DNA of 64,000 nt from Limnohabitans sp. 2KL-51 (GTDB lineage Bacteria > Pseudomonadota > Gammaproteobacteria > Burkholderiales > Burkholderiaceae_C), in assembly GCF_003063645.1 (NCBI RefSeq), contig NZ_NESJ01000013.1, positions 95,289 to 159,288 on the forward strand. Reading direction: 5' to 3'. The notes below the pieces were generated by a model that made no database searches, was not told where the DNA came from, and saw only the letters and a list, made by a program, of their open reading frames with translations. Below, in pieces: positions 16,334-25,396 of this stretch (its first letter is position 1; the number at the start of each line of letters is the position of its first letter). The position numbers were made by a program, and so were the translations under genes.

Positions 16334-18355
16334 ATGCCTCACGACCACCCTCCCATGAACACCTTCCACGGGAAGATTCTTTACCTCAGCCAAGACCCTG
16401 CCCTGATTCGCCGCCAACTGGCGGGCGAGACCCTGACACGGGATCAGGCCGAGCCGCTGCGCGACGATGTCTCGACCGACGAGATCACGCCCGTGCACAT
16501 CATGAGCCATTACGACGACAGCTTGGGCGACTTTGCCCACACCGGGCTGCGCTGCGGTCAAGACAACCCCATCGAACGCCGCGCGCTCAGGCAAGCGGGC
16601 TTTGCGGTGCTGGTGGGCGGAAGGCGTTACGGCAAGGGCTCGTCGCGCGAGCACAGTCCCACCGCCGAGAAGCTGGCAGGTGTGCAGCTGGTGATTGCCG
16701 AGAGTTTTGAGCACATCTACCGCCAGAACGCCGACAACATTGGCCTGTTCACTTCGACCGATTTCGGTCTGCTGGCGCGCATTGAGCGGGGTGAGCACAT
16801 CACGCTGGCCGATCTGGTTCAAGGGCGCGAGGCCTTGGCGGCGTCGGTTCTGGAAGCGGGTGGTTTGCTGCGCTGGGGGCAACGGTTTTTATTGGGCGCA
16901 CATTCGCCCACGGGGGTGGGATCCTACGAGGAAGACCATACGCGATCGGTTGCCATCAAAGCAAACGGCCCTCAAACGCTGTTTGAAAAAATCCTGATGC
17001 GCCACCACCTGACAGCGCCCCACACACCCGAGCAGCCCCAGCCCGGCGACGGCTTGTTCGTGCAGGCGGACTGGCGCTTCATCCACGAGTACTACACCGG
17101 CATGGCCGACACCTTGATGAAAAACGCACTGGGCAAGGATTTCACCCTGCAGCGACCCGAACAGATCGTGGTGTTCGAAGACCACACCTCTTATGTCGAT
17201 GAAAGCCCGGCCCATGTGCGTGGTGGCCTGATCGTCAACATGCACGCCATGCGCCAGGCGCAGCGCAACTTTGCCGCGCGCCACGGCCTGCGCATGCACC
17301 GCACCCTGACCGAAGCCGAAGTGCTGTTGGACGACGGCCGCAACGTGGCCGGCATCTCGCACGCCATGGTGGCCGAGCACTACGCCCTGCCCGGCCAGGT
17401 GGTGGTGGGCACCGATTCGCACACACCGCACAGCGGCGCCTTGGGTTGTGTGGCCTTTGGTGTGGGCACCACCGACATGGCCAATGCCTTTGTGACCGGC
17501 GCGGTGCGCGTGACCCTGCCCGAGTGTGTGCGCGTTGAACTGCAAGGCCAGCTGCCAGCGGGCGTGACCGCCAAAGACCTCATGCTGCACCTGCTGGCCA
17601 CGCCCTACATCCGCAGCGGCAGCGGGGTGGGCAAGGTGTTCGAGTTTGCGGGCGAGGGCATTGCCCACTTGAGCACCGACGAACGCGCCACCCTCACCAA
17701 CATGTGCGCCGAATTGGGCGGGCTGACCGGCATCGTGGCGCCCGATGTCGAAACTCTGCGCTTTCTGCGCGAACGGCGCGGTGTGGACGCGGTGATCGAG
17801 GACTGGATGCACAGCGACGATGGCGCGCAATACACCCACCACATGGCGGTGAACCTGTCCACTCTTAGCCCTATGGTGGCGCGGCCCGGTGACCCCGGTC
17901 AGGGCTTAGCGCTGGTGGACTTGCCCGAGCGCGTGCACATCGACATCGCCTATGGCGGCTCGTGCACAGCGGGCAAACGCGAAGACTTTGACCACTACCA
18001 CAGGGTACTTTCTTGGGGTCTGAAAAACGGTCTGAAGGTGCCAGAAGGCGTGCAAGTGTTTTTGCAGTACGGCACCACCGCCGTGCGTGATTACTGCTTG
18101 GCCCAAGGCTATGACAAGACTTTCGCCGCTTTGGGCGTGCGGATTTTGCAGCCCTCTTGCGGGGCCTGCGCGAACTGCGGGCCGGGTTCATCGACCGATG
18201 CGGCGCAAGTCACCGTGAGCGCCATCAACCGCAATTTTCCGGGTCGCTCAGGCCCGGGACAAGTCTGGCTGGCCAGCCCGCCCACGGTGATGGCGAGCGC
18301 TTTGGCGGGGGAATTAATCTCGTTTGAAGCGTTGCAGCGGCGTACCCCGCCGTGA
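16334..18355 (+). CDS. aconitase-family hydratase with swivel domain first
   Basis: This 673-residue protein has the domains in permuted order. A LeuD-like swivel domain comes first (about 1-190; VSTDEITPVHIMSHYDD, RYGKGSSREHSPTAE), then the LeuC-like catalytic part (about 230-670). [4Fe-4S] cysteines are visible in YGGSCTAGKREDF and QPSCGACANCGPGSS. AcnB has the same swivel-first order but also a HEAT-like domain, which is absent here. It is divergent from the lyase/CoA-transferase operon (89-bp gap). It probably hydrates an unsaturated di- or tricarboxylate such as citraconate; the substrate is inferred from context. Confidence 0.88.
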   Translation: MPHDHPPMNTFHGKILYLSQDPALIRRQLAGETLTRDQAEPLRDDVSTDEITPVHIMSHYDDSLGDFAHTGLRCGQDNPIERRALRQAGFAVLVGGRRYGKGSSREHSPTAEKLAGVQLVIAESFEHIYRQNADNIGLFTSTDFGLLARIERGEHITLADLVQGREALAASVLEAGGLLRWGQRFLLGAHSPTGVGSYEEDHTRSVAIKANGPQTLFEKILMRHHLTAPHTPEQPQPGDGLFVQADWRFIHEYYTGMADTLMKNALGKDFTLQRPEQIVVFEDHTSYVDESPAHVRGGLIVNMHAMRQAQRNFAARHGLRMHRTLTEAEVLLDDGRNVAGISHAMVAEHYALPGQVVVGTDSHTPHSGALGCVAFGVGTTDMANAFVTGAVRVTLPECVRVELQGQLPAGVTAKDLMLHLLATPYIRSGSGVGKVFEFAGEGIAHLSTDERATLTNMCAELGGLTGIVAPDVETLRFLRERRGVDAVIEDWMHSDDGAQYTHHMAVNLSTLSPMVARPGDPGQGLALVDLPERVHIDIAYGGSCTAGKREDFDHYHRVLSWGLKNGLKVPEGVQVFLQYGTTAVRDYCLAQGYDKTFAALGVRILQPSCGACANCGPGSSTDAAQVTVSAINRNFPGRSGPGQVWLASPPTVMASALAGELISFEALQRRTPP

Positions 18356-18370
18356 ACGCTGCCACAAGAC

Positions 18371-18631
18371 TCAGCGGTAAAACGCTTCGACCGTGCCTTT
18401 GATTTTGATCAGCAAGGGCTGGCCTTTGCGGTCCAGCGCCTTGCCGGCGGGCACACGCACCCAGCCTTCGCTGATGCAGTATTCCTCGACATCGTTGCGG
18501 TCTTTGCCATTGAAGCGGATGCCGATGTCGTGCTCGAACACGGCGCGCACATGGTGCGGGCTGCGGGCGTCGATGGACAAACGGTCAGGCAATTCGGGAC
18601 GGGGTTCTGCGGCAGGGGTGGTATCGGTCAT
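18371..18631 (-). CDS. DUF3297 family protein
   Basis: This small protein of 86 aa begins at ATG 18631 (MTDTTPAAEPRPELPDRLSI). The conserved part is HHVRAVFEHDIGIRFNGKDR followed by NDVEEYCISEGWVRVPAGKA. The family is widespread in Proteobacteria and has no established function. The longer track start adds a non-conserved stretch. It lies convergent with the aconitase-like gene, 15 nt away. Confidence 0.85.
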   Translation of the reverse strand: MTDTTPAAEPRPELPDRLSIDARSPHHVRAVFEHDIGIRFNGKDRNDVEEYCISEGWVRVPAGKALDRKGQPLLIKIKGTVEAFYR

Positions 18632-18721
18632 GGGCTTAAACTTTTTTAACCTACCGAATCTATACCAAAACAGGCCCACATGACGTGTTTTGTCGATCTA
18701 ACCGACAGGCATGGGTGGCCC

Positions 18722-19465
18722 TCAATGCACAAAATGGATGCGCACGCAAAGCTGGTAACCCACACCCCAAACCGATTTGATGGCCGGCTCGTCGCCTTCG
18801 GCCTGGACGCTTTTGAATTTTTTGCGCAACCTGGCAATCATTTCTTCGAGGGCGTGCTTGCTCATCAAGCTGTCGTCATCCTCGTCAGCGAACAAATCGC
18901 ACAAAGTGCCCGACTGCATGGTGTTGTCTTTGGCCTGCACCAGCGCCAGCAAAATGGTTTTCTCCTTGCTGGTCAAACGCAACTTTTGAGTCAGGTCTGG
19001 CCCCTGCAAAGTGCGGTCACGCAAACTGAGCGACCACGCTTTGGTCGTCTGCGCCTGTTTCAAGCGGCGTCCCAGATTGAGCAACACCAACACCAGTTCG
19101 TCCGGCGACACGGGTTTGGTCAGGTAAAAATCGGCCCCGCCTTGTTTGTAACCCGCGATCCGATCGTTCAACGCGACCCGGGCGGTCATGATCACGATGC
19201 CGGCATCCGGTCGCGATGCCCGCACCCGGCGACAAAGGCTCAAGCCATTTTCTCCAGGCAGGTTCAGGTCAATCAGGTAAAGGTCAAATGCAACGCGGGC
19301 AGTCAGATCATCCAAGCCCATCGCGCTGTTGGCGGCATGCACCTGAAAACCGTGCGCCGTCAAGTGCACTTCAATCTCCTCGCGCAACAAGCGGTCATCC
19401 TCCACCAGGGCCACCACCAGGGGCGAGTTCGAATCTGCAGACTCTAACGAAATAGGGGAATTCAA
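18722..19465 (-). CDS. OmpR/PhoB-type response regulator
   Basis: The 247-residue protein has a receiver domain with acidic pocket ALVEDDRLLREEIE, phospho-acceptor aspartate in LYLIDLNLPGENGLSL and the conserved lysine in FYLTKPVSPDELV. A C-terminal winged helix follows, ending IKSVWGVGYQLCVRI. Its start overlaps the stop of the sensor kinase gene (ATGA, 19462-19465), so the pair is one two-component system. Targets are not evident from the sequence. Confidence 0.92.
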   Translation of the reverse strand: MNSPISLESADSNSPLVVALVEDDRLLREEIEVHLTAHGFQVHAANSAMGLDDLTARVAFDLYLIDLNLPGENGLSLCRRVRASRPDAGIVIMTARVALNDRIAGYKQGGADFYLTKPVSPDELVLVLLNLGRRLKQAQTTKAWSLSLRDRTLQGPDLTQKLRLTSKEKTILLALVQAKDNTMQSGTLCDLFADEDDDSLMSKHALEEMIARLRKKFKSVQAEGDEPAIKSVWGVGYQLCVRIHFVH

Positions 19466-21345
19466 TGCGGGATCCTGACTTCAAAAACCACTTCCTGGTC
19501 TGTATGCAGATAGCTGACGGTGGCACCCATCTTTTCAGCCGCCGAATGCACCAGACTCAAGCCAATGCCCATGCCAGGGTGGTTCTGAAAATTGGGGTGA
19601 CGGTAGTAACGCTCAAACAACCGGTTTTCGTCAGGCAGGCTCTCCTTGGCCACACGGTTGCTGATGCTGAAGCAGGTCATAGCGGGTGTTTCATGGCCAA
19701 TGGTGATTTTGATTTTTCCATCGGTTGAATATTTGACAGCATTGCTGACCAGGTTTTCCACAATGAGGGCCAAAAAATGCGGGTCGGCACGAAAAAACGC
19801 GCCCTCTTGAATGCGCAATTCAAACCGGTCTGCATCTTGATACTCCTGCATGACCACGTTCATCAATTCCTGCGCCGAAATCTTTTCCGCAGAATCGCGC
19901 ACATCATGGCGCTCGATTTTGTTAGACAATGCCACGTGCTCGATCATCGCATTCATTCGGTTCACAGAAGCATCGATGCGCTGGATACGCTCAATCGAAT
20001 CTCCTTGTCCTTTGGCGGCCATCTTCAGCGAGGCCAAGGCAAATTTGATGGTGCTCAACGGCGTCTTCAACTCATGGGTCAGCATGTCAATCAGCTCTCT
20101 GCGTTCCTTGAGTTTTTCTTGGTTGGCTTTGGACTGAGCCGCCTCCATCTGAAAGCCCTGCAACTCTTTCAATTTCTCGATTTTGCGGTTGGATTTTTCA
20201 GTCGCCACAACCCAAAAAACGGCCATGCCGATGGGCACTCCATTGAGCCGCCAGTCTCCAGTGGATTGAAAAACAGTGATTTGCTCTAGAACGTCCGAAA
20301 ATCCGTAAGTGGCCAAGACCCCCAGGGTGGTGAGAACCAAAAACAGAGACCAGCCTGTCAACAAAATCGTTCGCAATTTGGGTGGGAAGTTTTGCGATGA
20401 AAACACGCCCCACAACTGCACCATTGAATTGATCCACATCACCACAAAATTGATCTTCAATGCCGAATCGGCATGTCCTGTCACCAACCACAAAAGGTTC
20501 ATGCCACAGACCATCAACAGGGCCACGACCGCTTTGGGATAGAAGGGCGCAGGACTGCATGCTCGCAGGGCCGCCCAGCCCAGCAGGATGACAAAAGGCA
20601 CGCGGATGACTTGCCCCAAGTTGCTCATGTGATTGACGGTTTCGGCCGCCAGCATCGGCAACCACTGGGCCAACAGACCGCTGTTGGCGGCGATCATGAA
20701 CACCGCCGACGCCTGAAGCCAGCAAAACACATGCAGCAAGACCGAGCGTTCCAGAAGCAGGAAGACGAGCGACAGCACCAGCACGGTGACCCCCAAGGTC
20801 AAAGACGCCGTCATCTGCTGGATGCGGCCTATGGCATTGGGCATCACCTCGTCAGATGAAACAAGGGCGGTATTGACCACCCTGACCGTGTCGGTCTGTA
20901 TTTTTAAATACGCGGTGACCGGGCTGCCTTTTGGCGCTTCGAACGAAAAACAGTACAGGTCATCTGGGCAGTTCTTCCATGACTTGACAAAACGGTCTCC
21001 GCCTTGCTGTGCCACCCATTGCCCATTTTCCTCAACATAAAACGTCAGCTGATCCAGGGAATAGGGCCCCACCCTGAGGACCAAACGCTCCCCGGGAGTG
21101 GTCTGTGCCGCATCGACCGTCGATACATTCGCTTGTATTTGCAGTCGGATCCAGGTTTCGCCCTTCACAAAACCCAGTCGAAGCTCACCTTGATAAGGTT
21201 TGAAGCTCAGCAACTGCGCCGCTTCCAGGGTTCGCGATGGCCCTTCTTCATGGTGGAACGCAGTGTCGAGCCGAAAGCGTGCATCTGCCGCATGCACAGT
21301 CACTTGGCAAAACAACAAAAACAAGAGTGAGAACAGGAACTTCAT
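19462..21345 (-). CDS. 7TMR-DISM sensor histidine kinase
   Basis: This 627-residue kinase has a signal peptide (MKFLFSLLFLLFCQVTVHA) and an extracytoplasmic jelly-roll-like domain (about 25-170) with GETWIRLQIQ. About seven membrane helices follow (about 185-385), then a coiled linker, a HisKA domain with the phosphorylated histidine in MLTHELKTPLSTIKFAL, and an HATPase domain with NLVSNAVKYS and GMGIGLSLV. The layout is that of 7TMR-DISM receptors, which often sense carbohydrates or other small ligands. The ligand is unknown. The response regulator gene is coupled downstream. Confidence 0.9.
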   Translation of the reverse strand: MKFLFSLLFLLFCQVTVHAADARFRLDTAFHHEEGPSRTLEAAQLLSFKPYQGELRLGFVKGETWIRLQIQANVSTVDAAQTTPGERLVLRVGPYSLDQLTFYVEENGQWVAQQGGDRFVKSWKNCPDDLYCFSFEAPKGSPVTAYLKIQTDTVRVVNTALVSSDEVMPNAIGRIQQMTASLTLGVTVLVLSLVFLLLERSVLLHVFCWLQASAVFMIAANSGLLAQWLPMLAAETVNHMSNLGQVIRVPFVILLGWAALRACSPAPFYPKAVVALLMVCGMNLLWLVTGHADSALKINFVVMWINSMVQLWGVFSSQNFPPKLRTILLTGWSLFLVLTTLGVLATYGFSDVLEQITVFQSTGDWRLNGVPIGMAVFWVVATEKSNRKIEKLKELQGFQMEAAQSKANQEKLKERRELIDMLTHELKTPLSTIKFALASLKMAAKGQGDSIERIQRIDASVNRMNAMIEHVALSNKIERHDVRDSAEKISAQELMNVVMQEYQDADRFELRIQEGAFFRADPHFLALIVENLVSNAVKYSTDGKIKITIGHETPAMTCFSISNRVAKESLPDENRLFERYYRHPNFQNHPGMGIGLSLVHSAAEKMGATVSYLHTDQEVVFEVRIPH

Positions 21346-21576
21346 GGGCTGGCCAAATCATAGGAGCTTGGGCTTGATAAAACCGCAACCCAATGAAAAG
21401 GCAGTGGATTTGACGCCTGAAGTGAGAGCAATTGTGAGCTTTCACGGCGTCGATACAACAACAGGCCGGACCTTTGTGAGGATCTGTGCGCTTCTATGAA
21501 TTTTGGTGTGAAAACCCACAGGGCAAAGGGTTAGATTCCAGTCCACCTTGTGCTTATTTTTTTCAGGACTGACACC

Positions 21577-21858
21577 ATGGCTACTTTTCAACAATTGCAA
21601 CAACAAAAAGCCGAACTGGATTTGAAAATTGCCCAGTCAATGGACGCGGCCAGAAGAATGGCCGCCGAGTTGGAGCAAGCCCAAATACGCCACGAAGAAA
21701 TTGAAGCAGGCACGGCACAAATCATGTCGCTCATGGAGAAGTACAACCTGAGCAAGGAAGATCTTTTCCCGGGTTCGTCTCCCTCCAAGGTGACGAACTT
21801 GCCACTGAAAGAAGCCAAAACCTTGGCTGAAATGCGCCAGTATTTCAACCGCCGCTGA
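21577..21858 (+). CDS. H-NS-like oligomerisation domain protein without DNA-binding domain
   Basis: The 93-residue product begins MATFQQLQQQKAELDLKIAQ. It has the coiled N-terminus and IMSLMEKYNLSKEDLFP block of Burkholderiales H-NS-family proteins. The usual C-terminal motif (YRDPATGxTWSGRGRxPxW) is missing; the chain instead ends in SKVTNLPLKEAKTLAEMRQY plus three basic residues. Truncated H-NS forms such as H-NST act as antagonists by poisoning oligomers, so an anti-silencing role is possible. The true start is the ATG at 21577 with AGGA upstream; the track start lies in the leader. Confidence 0.72.
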   Translation: MATFQQLQQQKAELDLKIAQSMDAARRMAAELEQAQIRHEEIEAGTAQIMSLMEKYNLSKEDLFPGSSPSKVTNLPLKEAKTLAEMRQYFNRR

Positions 21859-21911
21859 TCAAACCATGGACATCGTTCAGCATTTCGCCCATGTCCACAG
21901 CCTGGCAGCCT

Positions 21912-23684
21912 TCAGAATCGGGCACCCGCGACCAGACTCACATGGTCGCGGTCGATCCGCAGGTTGTATCGGCCACCGCTGAAGCGGTGGTACTGAAGAT
22001 CGCCAAAATAACGCCGCCCAAACTCCGCGCGCAAGGCAGGGCGCAGCAGGGTTCGACCTTCTGAGTAAAGACCGTCGTAAGAGTAGCCTCTGACATCCCG
22101 GGCCCACAACAAAGAAGGCGTCCAGGTGATGCCCGAACCGGCCGGGGCATATCGGGCCGAAGCCAGCATCCTCAGACCCCAAGCGCTCGATGAAATGTAG
22201 CCATCACTGGTGCAGGTCTTGCCGGGCACGGTGTCCACACAGGCGGGGCCCCCGGTGTAGGCTGCCCCGTTGTAGCCCACGGGTCGGCCGTAACGCAACA
22301 CCGCGGAATCTGGCAGACCTCGCACCTGGCTGACGCCGACTTCGGCCAGCAAGCTGATGCGCTCTGCGCCCAGGGTTTTTGGAAACACCGTGTTCACGCC
22401 CAAGCTGCCCGTGGTCACGGCAAAGCGGTCATACGCGTCAAAGCTGGCGCCCACAGGCAAAGAGTTGATGCCTTTGTTCAGCGCCAGCACCGAGGCTGGG
22501 CTGCGGGAGGCAAAGCTGGACAGCACGTCAAAAGCGTTCAAGGTGATGGGTTGATGCGGCCGGTAAGCCACTTCGCCCAACAGGCGCGTGGTCGGCGTCA
22601 GCTTTTTGATGAAACTCAAGCCCATCAAAGACACATCTTCAGGATAGACCATGGCGTAGCTGACCGAGCGCACACCCGGTGTGAGGGCGTTGATGGTCAA
22701 GCGCAAGCTGGGGTTGGCGCTGTGCGTGTTCATGGCAAAGAATTTGACATCGGCATCCCAGGGCTCGGCCTTGTAGCCCACCAAAATGCCATAAGCGCCT
22801 GTACTTGCTGCCTTCACATCGGCATTGCGGTTCAAATAGGCGCCACTGGCCAGCAGGCTTTGCTCGGACGCGCCGGCCAAGGCCGCGAATTCGCAGCCCT
22901 GTGGCGCAAACGACTGCACGTCGAAAAAGGTGCCGCAACCGGGCAAGACCGCGCTGCGCGACTCGTAGGCCGCAAAGCCCTCCAGACGCCACAGGCTGCT
23001 CGGCGCCCATTGGGCGCTCACCATGCCCACGGGCAAGCGACTCTCCGAAGGCAAAGCCCCTGGCCGCAGCATGGAGGCCACATCGGCGGGGTTGATGGCC
23101 GCATTCACGCCGCCCATGCCCAACAGTGGCCCACCCCACGCAAGCACTTGGCGGCCCAGACGCAGTTTGAGTGGTGTGTCAGCGCCTGCATCGACCTGCC
23201 CGTACACGAAGACTTCATGTAAATCAAGGTTGCCGAACCGGGCGCTGGGCGCAAACCCCTTGTCACTCAACGGCTGGTTGGGCTGAAAGCCGTTGGGATA
23301 ATTGCCATAGGCCGCATTTTTCTCGCCCAAAGCAAAATCGTGCCAAGCTCTGCCACGCACAAAGAGGCCCATGTTGTCTTTTTTCAAGTCCAGGTCCCAC
23401 ACGAGCTTGAGCACGTTGGAAATGGGCTGGCCTTTGGCAAAGTTCAAATTCGACCCGCCGGTCTGGCCCTGCAAGTGGCCCTTGGGCGTGCCGGGCACAA
23501 CCCTGGAGGGCCAATCGGCATAAGCGTCCGGACTGGGCGATTCGGTGCGGATTTGCGTGCCCCAAGTGACCGCGCCATGGAACTTGGCCTCAACACCCTC
23601 ACCCAACTGGATGTCGATGGCAGCAGCCTGAAAACAAGCCGCAGCCATGGCCGAGAAACCCAGCGCGCTTCTTGTTGTATTCAC
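21912..23684 (-). CDS. DUF1302 outer-membrane beta-barrel protein
   Basis: A GTG start at 23684, with AAGGA 8 nt upstream, gives 590 residues and a signal peptide (MNTTRSALGFSAMAAACFQA). The body is a predicted barrel of alternating strands ending in RIDRDHVSLVAGARF, with terminal phenylalanine as in outer-membrane proteins. DUF1302 proteins commonly sit beside DUF1329 genes and are linked to hydrophobic compound or lipid trafficking, but no DUF1329 gene is present here. It lies convergent with the H-NS-like gene. Confidence 0.85.
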   Translation of the reverse strand: MNTTRSALGFSAMAAACFQAAAIDIQLGEGVEAKFHGAVTWGTQIRTESPSPDAYADWPSRVVPGTPKGHLQGQTGGSNLNFAKGQPISNVLKLVWDLDLKKDNMGLFVRGRAWHDFALGEKNAAYGNYPNGFQPNQPLSDKGFAPSARFGNLDLHEVFVYGQVDAGADTPLKLRLGRQVLAWGGPLLGMGGVNAAINPADVASMLRPGALPSESRLPVGMVSAQWAPSSLWRLEGFAAYESRSAVLPGCGTFFDVQSFAPQGCEFAALAGASEQSLLASGAYLNRNADVKAASTGAYGILVGYKAEPWDADVKFFAMNTHSANPSLRLTINALTPGVRSVSYAMVYPEDVSLMGLSFIKKLTPTTRLLGEVAYRPHQPITLNAFDVLSSFASRSPASVLALNKGINSLPVGASFDAYDRFAVTTGSLGVNTVFPKTLGAERISLLAEVGVSQVRGLPDSAVLRYGRPVGYNGAAYTGGPACVDTVPGKTCTSDGYISSSAWGLRMLASARYAPAGSGITWTPSLLWARDVRGYSYDGLYSEGRTLLRPALRAEFGRRYFGDLQYHRFSGGRYNLRIDRDHVSLVAGARF

Positions 23685-23970
23685 TTGGATATTCCTTGCT
23701 GTCAATCGGGTGGGCCCTGTCACTGAGCCCCATTATTGGCCGCAACGTTGTTTGGTACTACGTCTACCCGATCACGGGACTGGTATTTTTGACATTTTTA
23801 ATGATTATTGACCCTTCTTCAGTGCGGTGGCGCATGCGCACGCTTTCATCTCTGCGATTGAAGGGACATTCACGCACTTGGTGGCAAAATGCCCGGTCCA
23901 TAAAACATGCCGACTCAAGGCATGCGTCCCACGCCCGGGCTTCAGCCCTTCTGATTGACAGCCCCCATTC

Positions 23971-25224
23971 ATGATGTCCTCCCCCGTCGGCACACTCGGC
24001 ATCGATTTCGGCACCTCAAACTCGGCCATGGCCTGGCTCGACCCCGAGGGCAACGCCCGCCTGATCCCGCTGGAAAGTGAGGCCATGGCCATGCCCACGG
24101 CCGTGTTCTACAACGCCGAAGACAGCAGCACCCACTTTGGGCGGGATGCTCTCAAACACTATCTGGAAGGCACCGAGGGGCGTTTGATGCGTTCGCTGAA
24201 AAGCCTGCTGGGCAGCCCTTTGCTGCTGGAGACCACACAAATCGGGCATCAGCAGATCAGTTTTCAGGACATCATCGGCACCTTTTTGGCCACTTTGCGC
24301 GAACGCGCTGCGCTGCACTTGGGCAGCGCACCGCGCCGCGTGGTCATGGGCAGGCCCGTGCACTTTGTGGACGATGACCCTGAGCGCGATGCGCAGGCCG
24401 AAGCCTCGCTGCGCCAAGCCGTGGAGTCGGTGGGTTTTGACGAGGTGTCATTTCAGCTGGAGCCGATTGCGGCCGCGTTGGACTACGAACAACGCCTGAC
24501 AAAAGAAAGCACTGTACTGGTGGTGGACTTGGGCGGTGGTACGTCGGACTTTACGGTGGTGCGCCTGGGGCCAGATCGAAGGCAACAAGCCGATCGCAGT
24601 GCGGACATTTTGGCCACCTCGGGTGTGCACATTGGTGGCACTGATTACGACCGGCAACTGAACCTGGCGCAGGTCATGCCGCTGCTGGGCTACAGGCACT
24701 TGGGGCCCGAGCAGCGCGAGGTGCCTAGCCGCGTGTTTTTTGATCTGGCCACATGGCACCTGATTCACTGGCAATACCAACCCAGAGCCATCGCCCACGC
24801 CAAAACCCTGCTCAGCAATTACAGCAACCCGCGCCTGCACGAGCGCCTGATGCAGGTCCTGAGCGAGCGCCACGGTCACCTGATGGCGCACGAAGTGGAG
24901 CAGGCCAAGATCCGCTGCTCCGTGCAGTTGACGGACACATCGATGAACTTGGCCGTGATCGAAAAAAACCTGCAAGTGGGTTTGGGCCTGGAAGACATGC
25001 AGCTGCACTTGCGCGAGCTGCTAACGCGCACCGTGGCCTGTGCGCGTGAATGCGTGCGGCGGGCGGGCCTGACCGATGCGTCTTTGGATGCCATCTACCT
25101 CACGGGCGGCTCGTCGGCCTTGCGCACCTTACAACACGCCTTGCAAGCCGAGTTTGTCGGCGTGCCCTTGGTCGAGGGCGACTTGTTTGGGGGCGTCGCA
25201 CTGGGTCTGGCCTACCACCGCTGA
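23971..25224 (+). CDS. Hsp70 family protein, YegD type
   Basis: This 417-residue actin-like ATPase shows the phosphate 1 loop LGIDFGTSNSAMAWLD, the connect and phosphate 2 motif VLVVDLGGGTSDFTVVRLG, and IYLTGGSSALRTLQHAL. It lacks the substrate-binding domain of DnaK, as YegD proteins do. The role of YegD is not established; a chaperone-related function is assumed. The gene stands alone with DUF1302 divergent upstream. Confidence 0.9.
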   Translation: MMSSPVGTLGIDFGTSNSAMAWLDPEGNARLIPLESEAMAMPTAVFYNAEDSSTHFGRDALKHYLEGTEGRLMRSLKSLLGSPLLLETTQIGHQQISFQDIIGTFLATLRERAALHLGSAPRRVVMGRPVHFVDDDPERDAQAEASLRQAVESVGFDEVSFQLEPIAAALDYEQRLTKESTVLVVDLGGGTSDFTVVRLGPDRRQQADRSADILATSGVHIGGTDYDRQLNLAQVMPLLGYRHLGPEQREVPSRVFFDLATWHLIHWQYQPRAIAHAKTLLSNYSNPRLHERLMQVLSERHGHLMAHEVEQAKIRCSVQLTDTSMNLAVIEKNLQVGLGLEDMQLHLRELLTRTVACARECVRRAGLTDASLDAIYLTGGSSALRTLQHALQAEFVGVPLVEGDLFGGVALGLAYHR

Positions 25225-25243
25225 GCAGCCCAAACCTCCCCTC

Positions 25244-25278
25244 GTAGGTCGGGCCTTTATGGTCCGACAGCCACCTAC
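25244..25278. repeat. palindromic intergenic repeat, class B copy 2
   Basis: GTAGGTCGGGCCTTTA followed by GGTCCGACAGCCACCTAC forms an imperfect hairpin 20 nt after the Hsp70 stop. Its arm GTAGGTCGG is shared with the element at 12845. It may serve as a transcript end, although there is no T-tract. The rest of the gap to 25396 shows no gene. Confidence 0.6.
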
Positions 25279-25396
25279 AAAACCCCCTTAGCCTTCCTTG
25301 CCATTCATGGGCGGTCCCCTCTTGGGTAGCAGATGGTCCGGTGCGGGACCTTATGGGTTCAAGCCTGAGACACTCGTACTATGGGCGCCTGCCCGA

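Noticed and set aside
16889-17842. 317-aa minus-strand ORF
   Set aside because: It is antisense to the aconitase-family gene, and its sequence is His/Val/Gly-rich shadow text.
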